In this document: piece after piece, positions 1-10,010 of the stretch
Numbering within the stretch: position 1 is the stretch's first letter
Layout of the letters: the number at the start of each line of letters is the position of its first letter
Assembly: GCF_001429185.1 (NCBI RefSeq)
Contig: NZ_LMIW01000008.1
Span: 558,001-622,000, forward strand
From: Terrabacter sp. Root85
GTDB taxonomy: Bacteria; Actinomycetota; Actinomycetes; Actinomycetales; Dermatophilaceae
Direction of reading: 5' to 3'
DNA: 64,000 nucleotides
The notes under the pieces: model-generated
Databases searched by the model: none
What the model saw: the letters and a program-made list of their open reading frames with translations, nothing else
What the model was told of the DNA's origin: nothing
Made by a program: the position numbers and the translations under genes

Positions 1-147
1 ATCTACGACATCCCGACGGACGGGCAGACCCCGAAGGCGCTCGGCGTGAGGATCACCTCGGACGTCGAGGACGTCGGCAGCGTCGTCGTCTTCGTGCAGT
101 TCGAGGACCCTGACGGCAACGCGCTCATGGTCTGCCAGGGCGCCTGA
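1..147 (+). CDS. VOC / glyoxalase-family protein, C-terminal end only
   Basis: This is the last 48 codons of a gene that begins before the window. The frame is open from the first base to a TGA. The end reads VVFVQFEDPDGNALMVCQ, and the F-x-DPDGN-x-L pattern is the usual last strand of a vicinal-oxygen-chelate (glyoxalase/bleomycin-resistance) domain. In that family the Glu/Gln near this strand often binds the metal. The substrate cannot be told from this fragment. Family assignment is fairly safe; function is unknown. Confidence 0.7.
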   Translation: MYDIPTDGQTPKALGVRITSDVEDVGSVVVFVQFEDPDGNALMVCQGA

Positions 148-187
148 GGTCAGCGTCTCGCCCTACACTCCGGGCAAGGAGGCAGAC

Positions 188-331
188 ATGTCCGAGCAGC
201 CAGCGCACGACCACGAGCTCGAGGTCCTCGAGGAGGACCAGACGGTGCCGCCGCGTCCGGAGGAGCAGATCGCCGACGCCCGCGAGGAATCGACCGAGGC
301 GGACACCACCGGCTCTGGTGCGACAGCGTGA
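188..331 (+). CDS. Small acidic protein, 47 aa, unknown function
   Basis: A short ORF starts with ATG preceded by a strong Shine-Dalgarno (AAGGAGG, about 178-184, with about 4 bases spacing). The product is rich in Glu and Asp (MSEQPAHDHELEVLEEDQTV...) and has no hydrophobic segment, so it is probably a soluble disordered acidic peptide. Its TGA overlaps the GTG of the next gene in a GTGA junction, the classic layout of translational coupling. The ribosome site and the coupling are the main reasons to believe it is real. I recognise no family. Confidence 0.6.
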   Translation: MSEQPAHDHELEVLEEDQTVPPRPEEQIADAREESTEADTTGSGATA

Positions 332-1707
332 GGGACGACGACCCGTGGGGTCGAGCCGAGGCACCAGCGGTGGCCGAGGCTGATCTCGAGCCGCTGCCTC
401 CTGCCCTGGCTGACATCGAGGCCATGCTCGAGATCGGTGAGGACCGGGTGCTCGCCCCGGGCGAACGGCTCACGCTTCCAGGGCTGGCCGATCTGCCAGA
501 GATCGCGAGCCTCGCTGCGGAGGGCTGGGAGCCGTTGCCCACCGGGTTCATGGGCTTCGAGTGGGCGCTGCTCCCGGCGATCTGGCCGAGAGAACACCGT
601 CGGTGGGTCCGTGACCGCATGCCGTGCTTCGGACTCATGTCCTACGACGACGAGGAGACCCGGCTCGGCCCCGAGACGGGACGTGACACCCACCAGCGGT
701 GGATGCTCGCGCGGATGGCCCGGTCCGTCGACCTCCCGCCCCCGCCCCGGGACCGTATCTGGCTGCTGCGCTCGCCCTGGGCGACCATCCCGCTGTCGAG
801 CCTGCTGCTCGTCATCGGCCAGCACCGTGACCGGAACGGGTTCGGCTGGGACTCCCTCGCGAACATGCGGGCTGCTCAGGACCTCCTGTCGCGTACCGAG
901 GACGAGGTCTGGGCCATGTGGACCGGACGGCAGGCTGACGCCGCGCGCAGCTGGATCGGGACGGAGCGTGGACCGCGGGGCGCTGAGCACTGGATCAGGC
1001 TGGGGCTGGGTCCCCGTCACGTGGAGACCCTGCTGGCGCCTCTCGAGGGCGATGGCGCGGGGCTCGACCTGGAGCAGGCCCGGGCCTGGGCCGAGGTGAT
1101 CGCGATGCGCGAGGAGCCGGGTGCCCACGTGGTCCGGCACATCATCGACTGGCGGCGGGCCGGGCTGCCTGCAGATGCCGATGTCGAACGGCTCGGCATG
1201 GTCCTGCTCGAGCGAGACCCGGGCGACGTGGCGCACTGGCTCGATTCCGGTCTCACCGTCGACGACGTCGCTGTGTGGCAGGGAGATGACCTCGAGCGGG
1301 CCCGGCGGTGGAGCGATGCGGGTTTCGGCGCGCGCGAGGCGCGGGAGCTGGTTCTCGCCGATCCCACCCTCACCCCGGCTGAGGCACGTGCCTTCGATGC
1401 CTCGGGCATCGACCCGTCGGTCCGGCACCGTTGGGTCGCTGCAGGATTCACGCCGGAGCAGGCTCACGCATGGACCGATCTCGACATCGTCGCGTCCGAG
1501 GCGCGCGTCTGGCGGTCGCTCGGCAAGGGACCCAGCGAGGCTCGGGACCAACGGGCCTCGGGAGGAGGCGCCCTTCCGCTCGGAGTGGAGCTCGGATGGG
1601 CGGCGATGGGCTCTGACCGCGACGACGTCAGCTATGGCGTCACCGATCCGCCGGGCACGCGCGGAACCGTGGCGAACACCGGTCCGGACGGCATGCCGCT
1701 TCCCTGA
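328..1707 (+). CDS. Hypothetical protein with C-terminal W-x3-G helical repeats, 459 aa
   Basis: I do not recognise this protein. It starts with GTG inside the stop of the small acidic gene (GTGA overlap), so the two are probably translated together. The N-terminal half is Trp-rich and mixed. From about residue 290 to 430 there are degenerate repeats of 25-30 residues with the pattern W-x2-(A/S)-G-(F/I/L)-x4-A, for example WSDAGFGAREAREL and WVAAGFTPEQAHAW. These look like helical pairs of a solenoid or a protein-binding surface. There is no signal peptide or membrane segment. A terminator is not obvious; the leuA leader begins about 80 bases downstream. Confidence 0.75.
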   Translation: MRDDDPWGRAEAPAVAEADLEPLPPALADIEAMLEIGEDRVLAPGERLTLPGLADLPEIASLAAEGWEPLPTGFMGFEWALLPAIWPREHRRWVRDRMPCFGLMSYDDEETRLGPETGRDTHQRWMLARMARSVDLPPPPRDRIWLLRSPWATIPLSSLLLVIGQHRDRNGFGWDSLANMRAAQDLLSRTEDEVWAMWTGRQADAARSWIGTERGPRGAEHWIRLGLGPRHVETLLAPLEGDGAGLDLEQARAWAEVIAMREEPGAHVVRHIIDWRRAGLPADADVERLGMVLLERDPGDVAHWLDSGLTVDDVAVWQGDDLERARRWSDAGFGAREARELVLADPTLTPAEARAFDASGIDPSVRHRWVAAGFTPEQAHAWTDLDIVASEARVWRSLGKGPSEARDQRASGGGALPLGVELGWAAMGSDRDDVSYGVTDPPGTRGTVANTGPDGMPLP

Positions 1708-1772
1708 GCAGCCCCGTGTCTCACGATCCGGGCAGCGGTCCCGAGGGGTGGACGCGAGCGGAGCGACCGGCA

Positions 1773-1778
1773 TACGGT
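1773..1778 (+). promoter_or_regulatory. -10 element of the leuA leader transcript (leaderless leader peptide)
   Basis: TACGGT lies exactly 6 bases before the GTG of the leucine leader peptide. That spacing puts transcription initiation at or next to the start codon. The hexamer is partly formed by a copy of the GGCATAC word at 1769-1775. No good -35 is visible. Seen in sequence; promoter use is inference. Confidence 0.5.
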
Positions 1779-1784
1779 GAACGG

Positions 1785-1813
1785 GTGCGAGCGGTGAGCC
1801 TCCTTCTTCTCTG

Positions 1814-1829
<16 letters not shown>
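1785..1829 (+). CDS. Leucine leader peptide (leuL-type), 14 aa
   Basis: A tiny ORF GTG...TGA encodes V-R-A-V-S-L-L-L-L-C-R-D-E-A. Four consecutive Leu codons include CTT twice, which is rare in this GC-rich genome. Stalling of ribosomes at these codons when leucyl-tRNA is scarce would be sensitive and would expose or mask the hairpin that begins immediately after them. It lies 75 bases upstream of leuA. Leucine attenuators ahead of leuA are predicted for several actinobacteria, so the biology fits. A second in-frame GTG at 1794 could also start it. Confidence 0.8.
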
Positions 1830-3662
<1,833 letters not shown>

Positions 3663-3698
3663 TCTGACGCCCACCGGCGTGGGGTAGCGTCTGGCGCC

Positions 3699-5237
3699 AT
3701 GGAGTCCCCGGTCGGTCGAGCGCTGCTTCGACTGGCCGGGGTCTCGCTCGTCGCGGTCGCGGTCGTCGGACTCGTCGCGCCCCGACCGGTCAACGTCGAG
3801 CACCGCTGGCAGGTGGTCGTGCCCGTCACCCTCGGGCTGGTGCTGCTCGCTGCGGTCGTCCGCGTCCCTGCGTGGGCGAAGCGGCGCTGGGTGCCGGTGG
3901 TGATCGCGATCGGCGGAGGCCTCGTCGCGACGCTCGTCGGTCTCATGACGCGCTACCGCTACGGCTGGGACGCGCGGATCGTCATGGACATGGCACGCAG
4001 CCTCCAAGCAGGGCGACGGCTCAGCCAGGGCGAGTACGACTACCTCTCCCTCTACCCCAACAACCTGCCGCTGCTCGCCATCGACAGAATGGGCGTCGCT
4101 GTGGGACAGGCGTTCTCGCTCGCACCCGACGCCGTCCTCATCCCGCTCAACGGGATCTGCGTGGGCCTGACGCTGTATGCCGTCCACGACCTCGTCGGGC
4201 GCGTGGCAGGTCGCGGTCCTTCCCTCGGCGCCCAGCTCGCGACCCTCGTCCTCGTCGGCGCGAGCCCGTGGCTGGCGGTGCCCTACACCGACTTCTACGC
4301 GATGCCGTTCGTCGTCGGGGGAGTGGCCCTGGCCGTCCGGGCCATGACCCCGCGGCCGCGCACGGGACGAGTCGTCCTGTGGCTGCTCGCGATCGTGTCG
4401 GTCACGGTGGCCTACTCCATCAAGACCACCCCGGTCGTCATCGCCATCGCGGCGGTCCTGACGGCGGTCGTGGCGATCTTCGACCACGACCTCCTCCCGG
4501 CCCGGCGCGCGGGCGTCATCGCCGCCTGCGCGGCCTCCGCCCTCGCGTTCGTCGTCCTCGGCGTGGGCCTCGGCGCCGCGGCCACCGCGGCCTCCGGGGT
4601 CGACTCCGCGCGCATCGACACCGCGGTCTCGCCCCCGATCCTCTGGTGGGTCGCGCTCGGCGCCGACGAGCAGCGCTCGCCCACCGGCGTGGTCAGCTAC
4701 GGCGCGTTCTCACGGGAGATGGTCGACGCGGTGACCGGCCGCAGCCAGGCCGAGATGAAGACGTATGCCGCAGGCGCCTTCGCAGACCGGTGGGCCGAGC
4801 GAGGTCTCGGCGGCACGCTCGCCTTCTACGGCAGCAAGGCGGCCTGGAACTGGGGCGACGGGATGTTCTGGGCGTGGGGCGAAGGCCCCGACTCGCTGCC
4901 CGGCACGCTCGCGCCGGCGACCGGCGTGACCGGGATCGTCCACGACCTCAACGGCTTCCACGGGTCGGGCTACCAGCTGCGCGCCGACGTGACCCAGGCA
5001 GTGTGGCTGGCCGTGCTGCTCGTGGCCGGCGTCGGGCTGCTGCGCGCGCCCTACCGGCGGGAGACGCTGCTCGTCGCCGCCTCGGTGCTCGGCATCGCGG
5101 CCTTCACGCTCGTGCTCCAGGGACGCTCGCGCTACCTCTTCGCGTTCGTCCCTCTCGTCGTCGTCCTGGCCGCGATGGTCCACGCCTGGCTCCCTCGCCC
5201 GAGGCGAGCAGGTCGCCTCGGGCGCCGCACCGGCTGA
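3699..5237 (+). CDS. Polytopic membrane protein, GT-C/GT39-like glycosyltransferase candidate
   Basis: A 512-aa integral membrane protein with about 11-12 hydrophobic helices spread over its length. After the third helix an extracytoplasmic loop carries RYGWDARIVMDMARSL and SLYPNNLPLL. An acidic residue in the first large loop and a YPxN-type segment are typical of polyprenol-phosphate-sugar-dependent GT-C enzymes (ArnT/GT39-like). This suggests cell-envelope glycan or protein glycosylation, but donor and acceptor are unknown. A TAGCGT hexamer lies 8 bases before the ATG, hinting at a very short or absent leader. It converges with the following minus-strand gene after 10 bases. Confidence 0.7.
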   Translation: MESPVGRALLRLAGVSLVAVAVVGLVAPRPVNVEHRWQVVVPVTLGLVLLAAVVRVPAWAKRRWVPVVIAIGGGLVATLVGLMTRYRYGWDARIVMDMARSLQAGRRLSQGEYDYLSLYPNNLPLLAIDRMGVAVGQAFSLAPDAVLIPLNGICVGLTLYAVHDLVGRVAGRGPSLGAQLATLVLVGASPWLAVPYTDFYAMPFVVGGVALAVRAMTPRPRTGRVVLWLLAIVSVTVAYSIKTTPVVIAIAAVLTAVVAIFDHDLLPARRAGVIAACAASALAFVVLGVGLGAAATAASGVDSARIDTAVSPPILWWVALGADEQRSPTGVVSYGAFSREMVDAVTGRSQAEMKTYAAGAFADRWAERGLGGTLAFYGSKAAWNWGDGMFWAWGEGPDSLPGTLAPATGVTGIVHDLNGFHGSGYQLRADVTQAVWLAVLLVAGVGLLRAPYRRETLLVAASVLGIAAFTLVLQGRSRYLFAFVPLVVVLAAMVHAWLPRPRRAGRLGRRTG

Positions 5238-5247
5238 GCCGTCCGGG

Positions 5248-6063
5248 TCAGTCGATCGAGTCGGTGAGCACGGCGTCGACCGCGGCCAGCGCTGCCGCGT
5301 CGCCGTCGCGCGTGATCTCGCCCTCCACAGGACGGTTCCAGAGCCAGCAGTCGATGTCGGCTGCGGACCCGCTGATCTCGGCCGCCGCGGCATCGTCCGG
5401 TCCGTCGCTGACGAGGAAGCGCTGCACGTCGATCTCGTCGCCGTTCCACGTGCCGGTGACGCGCACCGGGGTGACCGTCCACGCGTGCATGGCATCGACC
5501 GTCGCGATCGTCACCGGCGCCGAGACCGGCACGTGCGTCAGGTCGGGCTCGGGCTCGTGGCCGCGCATGATCCGCAGGGCCTCGTCGATGCCGTCGGCGG
5601 CCAGCCGGCAGTCGAGCGGGCTCCGCTCACCGACCGTGAGCTCGGCGTCGACGCGGTGCACCATCGCCTCGTGGGCCTGGCGCCGACGGATGTAGCCGGC
5701 GGTCTTGTCGTCGGACCACATCCAGAGCGGCGTCTCGGGCGGAAGGCCGCTGAGCACCCGGTGCAGCCGCTCGCTCGAGCGGTCGAAGAAGGCGAGCAGC
5801 CCGGCGCGGTCGCCCGGACGCTGCTCACGGGTCGCGTTCATCGCGTCGAGGTCGGCCGGGTCGGTGAGCCCGCGCTCGGCGATCTCGCCCCAGAACCACT
5901 GCACCTCACCGAGGTGCCACAGCAGGTCGTCGGCGTCCCAGTCGGGACACGTCGGCACGCGGGCGTCCGCTGGTGCCGTCGCGAGCACCGTCCGGAAGCG
6001 CGCCGAGTCGGCCGTGAGGTGGTCGAGGAAGGGAAGGGGGCCACCTGAGCGGCTGGACGGCAT
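5248..6063 (-). CDS. Maleylpyruvate isomerase-family (MDMPI, DinB-like) protein
   Basis: The 271-aa protein belongs to the mycothiol-dependent maleylpyruvate isomerase family. The N-terminal four-helix domain keeps the metal-binding pattern: [17 protein letters not shown], then [16 protein letters not shown] with HxxxxHRxDxE. A C-terminal MDMPI domain follows. Most family members have no proven substrate, so aromatic degradation should not be assumed. The ATG lies inside a GTATGCC word. The gene begins 14 bases after the alkB stop on the same strand, so the two are likely co-transcribed. Confidence 0.82.
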   Translation of the reverse strand: MPSSRSGGPLPFLDHLTADSARFRTVLATAPADARVPTCPDWDADDLLWHLGEVQWFWGEIAERGLTDPADLDAMNATREQRPGDRAGLLAFFDRSSERLHRVLSGLPPETPLWMWSDDKTAGYIRRRQAHEAMVHRVDAELTVGERSPLDCRLAADGIDEALRIMRGHEPEPDLTHVPVSAPVTIATVDAMHAWTVTPVRVTGTWNGDEIDVQRFLVSDGPDDAAAAEISGSAADIDCWLWNRPVEGEITRDGDAAALAAVDAVLTDSID

Positions 6064-6077
6064 ACGTGGGTCTCCTG

Positions 6078-6728
6078 TCAGCGAACGCCGGCTACACGGA
6101 ACTGCACCGAGATGCGCGGCCCCATCGGCTCGGACGTCTTGGGGACCGAGTGGTCCCACGTCCGCTGGCACGAGCCGCCCATCACGACGAGGTCACCATG
6201 TCCGAGGGGATAGCGCAAGCTCTTTGTCGTCGAGCCGGGGATCGGTCCGCCGTCACGGGGACGGAGGGCGAGTGTGCGTGCGGAACCGAGCGAGAGGATC
6301 GCGATCATCGTGTCGCTGTCGCGCGAGCGCCCGATGCGGTCGCCGTGCCAGGCGACGCTGTCGCGACCGTCGCGGTAGAGGCACAGGCCGGCCGTGACGA
6401 ACGGTTCGCCGAGCTCGGGCGCGTAGTGACGGCTCAGGGCGTCGCGGGCCTCGACGAGCATCGGGTGGGGCAGCCTCTCGTCGCCGGCGTAGAACTTCGT
6501 CAGCCGGGGGACGTCGACGACGGAGTCGTACATCTGCCGGCGCTCGGCGTGCCACGGCACGTCACGCAGCAGGGCCGTGAAGAGCTCGTCGCCGGCCGCG
6601 AGCCAGCCGGGACGGACGTCGACCCACGCGCCGTGGGCCAGGTGGTGGCGGGTCTTCCCGGTGCCGACGTCGCGCAGCGTCATCGCGTCCGTGAGGTCGA
6701 GGAGCGAACCCTGGAGAGAGAGGTCCAT
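6078..6728 (-). CDS. AlkB-type 2-oxoglutarate/Fe(II) dioxygenase
   Basis: This is predicted to oxidatively demethylate alkylated bases in DNA or RNA. The 216-aa product has the AlkB fold with the iron ligands HxD (H128, D130 in WHGDRIGR), a distal His in DHSVPK, and the terminal RISVQFR motif whose arginines bind 2-oxoglutarate and substrate. The size matches E. coli AlkB (216 aa). The ATG was chosen because TATCGT sits exactly 6 bases upstream, a leaderless arrangement; no Shine-Dalgarno is seen. It is divergent from recO, another DNA-repair gene, across a 120-base region. Confidence 0.85.
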   Translation of the reverse strand: MDLSLQGSLLDLTDAMTLRDVGTGKTRHHLAHGAWVDVRPGWLAAGDELFTALLRDVPWHAERRQMYDSVVDVPRLTKFYAGDERLPHPMLVEARDALSRHYAPELGEPFVTAGLCLYRDGRDSVAWHGDRIGRSRDSDTMIAILSLGSARTLALRPRDGGPIPGSTTKSLRYPLGHGDLVVMGGSCQRTWDHSVPKTSEPMGPRISVQFRVAGVR

Positions 6729-6848
6729 GGCCCCACGATAGCCCACGGGTCGAACGGGTGTTCGACTCCCGGCGGTGTTTCGCGTCGACCTCGTGGACAC
6801 CGGCGCGTGCGGTGCCGCCGACGCCTCGGCGGGGGAGACAATGGACCC

Positions 6849-7577
6849 ATGCCCCTCTACCGTGACGAGGCGATCGTCCTGCGCACCCACAAGCTGGGCG
6901 AGGCCGACCGCATCATCACGATGCTGACCCGCACGCGGGGTCGGGTCCGCGCCGTCGCCAAGGGGGTTCGCCGCACGAAGTCCCGCTTCGGGTCGCGCCT
7001 CGAGCCCGGCATGGTCATCGACGTGCAGTGCTACGAGGGTCGCAACCTCGACACCGTCACGCAGGTCGAGACCCTGGCGCCCTACGGCGACGCGATCGCC
7101 CGCGACTACATCGCGTACACGTGCGCCACCTCGATGCTCGAGACGGCGCTCCAGCTCACCGAGGAGCACGAGCCGCAGACGCAGCAGTACCTCCTGCTCG
7201 CCGGCGCGCTGCGCTCCCTCGCCGAGCACAGCCACGACGCCGGGCTCGTCCTCGACGCCTACCTGCTGCGCTCGCTCGCCGTCGCCGGCTGGGCACCGAG
7301 CTTCGTCGACTGCGCGAAGTGCGGCGCCCCGGGCCCGCACCGGGCCTTCAACGTGCAGGCCGGCGGCGCCGTGTGCTCCGTATGCCGTCCGCCCGGCTCG
7401 AGCGCCCCTGCCCCCGAGACCTTCGAGCTGCTCGCGTCACTGCTGACCGGCGACTGGGACGTCGCCGACGCGAGCGACGAGCGGTGCCGTCGGCAGGGCA
7501 ACGGCCTCGTCTCCGCCTTCCTCCAGTGGCACATCGAGCGAGGGCTGCGGTCGCTGCGCCTCGTCGAGCGCGCCTGA
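6849..7577 (+). CDS. recO: DNA repair protein RecO
   Basis: RecO helps load RecA by acting with RecR and single-stranded-DNA-binding protein in the RecF pathway. The 242-aa product opens with the OB-fold signature [20 protein letters not shown]. It carries a four-cysteine zinc site (C155, C158, C176, C179; CAKC and CSVC), as in Deinococcus and actinobacterial RecO. GACAAT lies 6 bases before the ATG, so the transcript may be leaderless. uppS follows after 37 bases, and recO-uppS is a common actinobacterial pairing. Confidence 0.94.
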   Translation: MPLYRDEAIVLRTHKLGEADRIITMLTRTRGRVRAVAKGVRRTKSRFGSRLEPGMVIDVQCYEGRNLDTVTQVETLAPYGDAIARDYIAYTCATSMLETALQLTEEHEPQTQQYLLLAGALRSLAEHSHDAGLVLDAYLLRSLAVAGWAPSFVDCAKCGAPGPHRAFNVQAGGAVCSVCRPPGSSAPAPETFELLASLLTGDWDVADASDERCRRQGNGLVSAFLQWHIERGLRSLRLVERA

Positions 7578-7614
7578 GCCAGCAGCGAACCCGATCCCGA
7601 CCGACCGGAGCCCC

Positions 7615-8394
7615 ATGTACGCCAAGCCCTTCCCGCACCCGTCCGGCGCCACCCCGCCCGTCATCGCGCCTGCCCTGCTGCCCAAGCACGTCGCGATCGT
7701 CATGGACGGCAACGGCCGGTGGGCCAACGCGCGAGGGCTCCCGCGGACCAAGGGCCACGAGGCCGGGGAGGCGTCGCTGCTCGACGTCGTGGCCGGAGCC
7801 ATCGACGTCGGCGTGACCCACCTGTCCGCCTACGCCTTCTCGACCGAGAACTGGCGGCGGTCTCCCGACGAGGTGCGCTTCCTCATGGGCTTCAACCGCG
7901 ACGTCATTCGCCGACGACGCAACCAGCTCGACGAGTGGGGCGTGCGGATGCGCTGGGTGGGTCGGGCGCCGCGCCTGTGGCGCTCGGTCATCAAGGAGCT
8001 GGAGATCGCCCAGGAGCTGACGCAGCACAACACCGGGCTCACCCTCTACTTCTGCGTCAACTACGGCGGGCGTGCCGAGATCGCCGACGCCGTGCAACGG
8101 ATCGCCCACGACGTCAAGGACGGTCGGCTCCGACCGGGCTCGGTCGACGAGAAGACGATCAAGCGCTACCTCGACGAGCCGACGATGCCGGACGTCGACC
8201 TCTTCGTGCGCAGCTCCGGAGAGCAGCGCACGAGCAACTTCCTGCTGTGGCAGTCGGCCTACGCCGAGATGGTCTTCCAGAACCGGCTGTGGCCCGACTA
8301 CGACCGTCGCGATCTCTGGGCCGCGATCGAGGAGTACGTCGACCGCGACCGCCGCTACGGCGGAGCCGTCGACGCCCCGACAGCCAGCTCCTGA
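7615..8394 (+). CDS. uppS: Isoprenyl transferase (cis-polyprenyl / decaprenyl diphosphate synthase)
   Basis: Makes the long-chain polyprenyl diphosphate used as lipid carrier for peptidoglycan and other wall polymers by adding isopentenyl units in cis. The 259-aa protein has the family signature [13 protein letters not shown] with the catalytic Asp at D31, the [10 protein letters not shown] motif, and the C-terminal [23 protein letters not shown] block that binds isopentenyl diphosphate. A GGAG site precedes the ATG. It likely shares a transcript with recO. A strong hairpin ends the unit before the convergent zur. Confidence 0.95.
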   Translation: MYAKPFPHPSGATPPVIAPALLPKHVAIVMDGNGRWANARGLPRTKGHEAGEASLLDVVAGAIDVGVTHLSAYAFSTENWRRSPDEVRFLMGFNRDVIRRRRNQLDEWGVRMRWVGRAPRLWRSVIKELEIAQELTQHNTGLTLYFCVNYGGRAEIADAVQRIAHDVKDGRLRPGSVDEKTIKRYLDEPTMPDVDLFVRSSGEQRTSNFLLWQSAYAEMVFQNRLWPDYDRRDLWAAIEEYVDRDRRYGGAVDAPTASS

Positions 8395-8421
8395 CGGCAG
8401 CGGCACGCAGCCTTCTCGATC

Positions 8422-8485
8422 GAACGCCGCGTTCGGTGTCGAAAACCTCGGTAGAACACGGCTTTCGAGACCGAACGCGGCGTTC
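8422..8485. terminator. Bidirectional terminator between uppS and zur
   Basis: Two 23-base arms (8422-8444 and 8463-8485) pair with one mismatch and end in GAAA/TTTC at the loop side. Each arm is also nearly palindromic by itself (GAACGCCGCGTTC). It sits between convergent genes and can serve both strands. Confidence 0.75.
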
Positions 8486-8505
8486 GGTGCGGAGAGCTGC
8501 TGGGG

Positions 8506-8934
8506 TCAGTCGGCGGTGGCGGTGCAGTCGGCGCAGGTGCCGAAGATCTCCAAGGTGTGCGTCACACCGCTGAAGCCGTGGTCGCTCGCGATCTTGTCGG
8601 CCCACTTCTCGACGGCCGGGCCCTCCACCTCGACCGTGCGACCGCAGGCCCGGCACACGAGATGGTGGTGGTGGTGGGTCGAGCAGGCCCGGTAGACGGC
8701 CTCGCCGTCGTCGGTGCGCAGCACGTCGACGGTGCCGGCCTCGACCATCGACTGGAGCGTCCGGTAGACCGTCGCCAGCCCGACGCCGGCTCCCGCGTCG
8801 CGGAGCCGGGCGTGAACCGTCTGGGCGGAGGTGAAGTCGTCGGAGCGCTCGAGCAGCTCGGCGACGGCCACCTGCTGCCGGGTCGGCTTGCGTGAGGTCG
8901 CCGCGGAGCCCGAGGTGTTGGTGCTGCTCGTCAT
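8506..8934 (-). CDS. zur: Fur-family metal regulator, Zur type
   Basis: The 142-aa repressor has an N-terminal winged helix (TRQQVAVAELL...GLATVYRTLQ) and a C-terminal metal-binding dimer domain with HHHHHLVCRACGR and GTCADC, which give the structural CxxC...CxxC zinc site. Being the last gene of a zinc-uptake operon makes Zur much more likely than Fur. With zinc bound, it should bind the Zur-type operator before znuA and shut the operon, including itself. Its ATG overlaps the znuB stop by 4 bases (ATGA), implying coupled translation. Confidence 0.9.
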   Translation of the reverse strand: MTSSTNTSGSAATSRKPTRQQVAVAELLERSDDFTSAQTVHARLRDAGAGVGLATVYRTLQSMVEAGTVDVLRTDDGEAVYRACSTHHHHHLVCRACGRTVEVEGPAVEKWADKIASDHGFSGVTHTLEIFGTCADCTATAD

Positions 8935-10010
8935 GATCTCGATCCTGTCGTCGGGCCGGAGGTCGTGCCGGAGGTCGTGCCGGAGGTCGTGCCGGCCGGG
9001 CCGGCGCCCGCCGTCTCCGGGCCGGGCGGGGCGGGGTGGTCGTGATGGACGCCGTGCTCGTCGTAGTGGCCCTCGTGGGCGGCGTGCAGGTGCCCGTCGT
9101 GGACGTAGTCGACGTGGTCGCCGTGCGTCACCGCAGGGTGACCGCACTCGGCGCCGTGCTCGTGCGCGTGGGTCTCCGCGACGTCGTGCCTCCTCCTGCC
9201 GACCCTGGCCAGCACACTGGTGACGACGGCGGTGACGACGAAGAGCGCGACGGCGAGCAGGACGATGGTGCCACCGGACGGTGTGTCGAGCGGGTAGGAG
9301 AGCGCCACGCCGCCGACCGAGGAGACGAGACCGAAGGCGATGGCCCACCGGACGCCGCCGCTGAAGGACCGTGCGACGAGCTGGCTCGCGGCGTTGGGCA
9401 CGATCATGAGCGCGCTGATGAGCAGGAGCCCGACGACGCGCATGGCGACGACCACCGTGGTCGCGGTGAGCACGGCCAGCACGATGTTGAGCGGCAGCAC
9501 GGGCAGGCCGACGGCGCGGGCGTACTCCTCGTCGTTGGCCACCGCGAAGAGGCGCGGCCGCAGCGCCCACGTCGTGACGGAGATGAGCAGCGCGAGCCCG
9601 GCGAAGACGTAGAGGTCGGTGCGCTGGGTCGTGAGGATCGACCCGAAGAGGTACTTCATGAGGTTCGCGGGAGTGCCGCTGGGAGACTTGCTGATGATGA
9701 CGACGCCGCCTGCGATGCCGCCGTAGAAGATGACCGCGAGGGCCACGTCACCGTTGGTGCGGCCGCGGGCGCGGAGCAGCTCGATGACGACGGCGGCGAT
9801 GACTGCGGCCAGGAGCGCGGTCAGCACCGGCGCGGCCCCGGACACGAGGCCGATCGCGACCCCGGCGAGGGCGACGTGGCCCATGCCGTCGCCGATGAGC
9901 GAGAGCCGGCGCTGGACGAGGAAGATCCCCACCATCGGCGCGACGGTGCCCACGAGCAGGGCGGCGATGAGCGCCCGCTGCATGAAGTCGACGGAGAGCA
10001 GGTCGATCAC
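8931..10010 (-). CDS. znuB: Zinc ABC transporter permease with His-rich tail
   Basis: The membrane channel of the zinc importer, an ABC-3 family permease. Residues 1 to about 270 form some eight hydrophobic helices. Unusually, a cytoplasmic tail (about 273-330) is packed with His and Asp (HAHEHG, HGDHVDYVHDGHLHAAHEGH, HHDHP), likely binding or buffering zinc at the exit side. The extreme C-terminus is a short GTTS repeat encoded by a 12-base tandem repeat. Overlaps of 4 bases with znuC upstream and zur downstream show a tightly coupled operon. Confidence 0.93.
   Translation of the reverse strand: MIDLLSVDFMQRALIAALLVGTVAPMVGIFLVQRRLSLIGDGMGHVALAGVAIGLVSGAAPVLTALLAAVIAAVVIELLRARGRTNGDVALAVIFYGGIAGGVVIISKSPSGTPANLMKYLFGSILTTQRTDLYVFAGLALLISVTTWALRPRLFAVANDEEYARAVGLPVLPLNIVLAVLTATTVVVAMRVVGLLLISALMIVPNAASQLVARSFSGGVRWAIAFGLVSSVGGVALSYPLDTPSGGTIVLLAVALFVVTAVVTSVLARVGRRRHDVAETHAHEHGAECGHPAVTHGDHVDYVHDGHLHAAHEGHYDEHGVHHDHPAPPGPETAGAGPAGTTSGTTSGTTSGPTTGSRS

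Noticed and set aside
5248-6063. Aromatic (gentisate) degradation gene
   Set aside because: Only the MDMPI-family fold is shown; no dioxygenase or hydrolase of that pathway is nearby.
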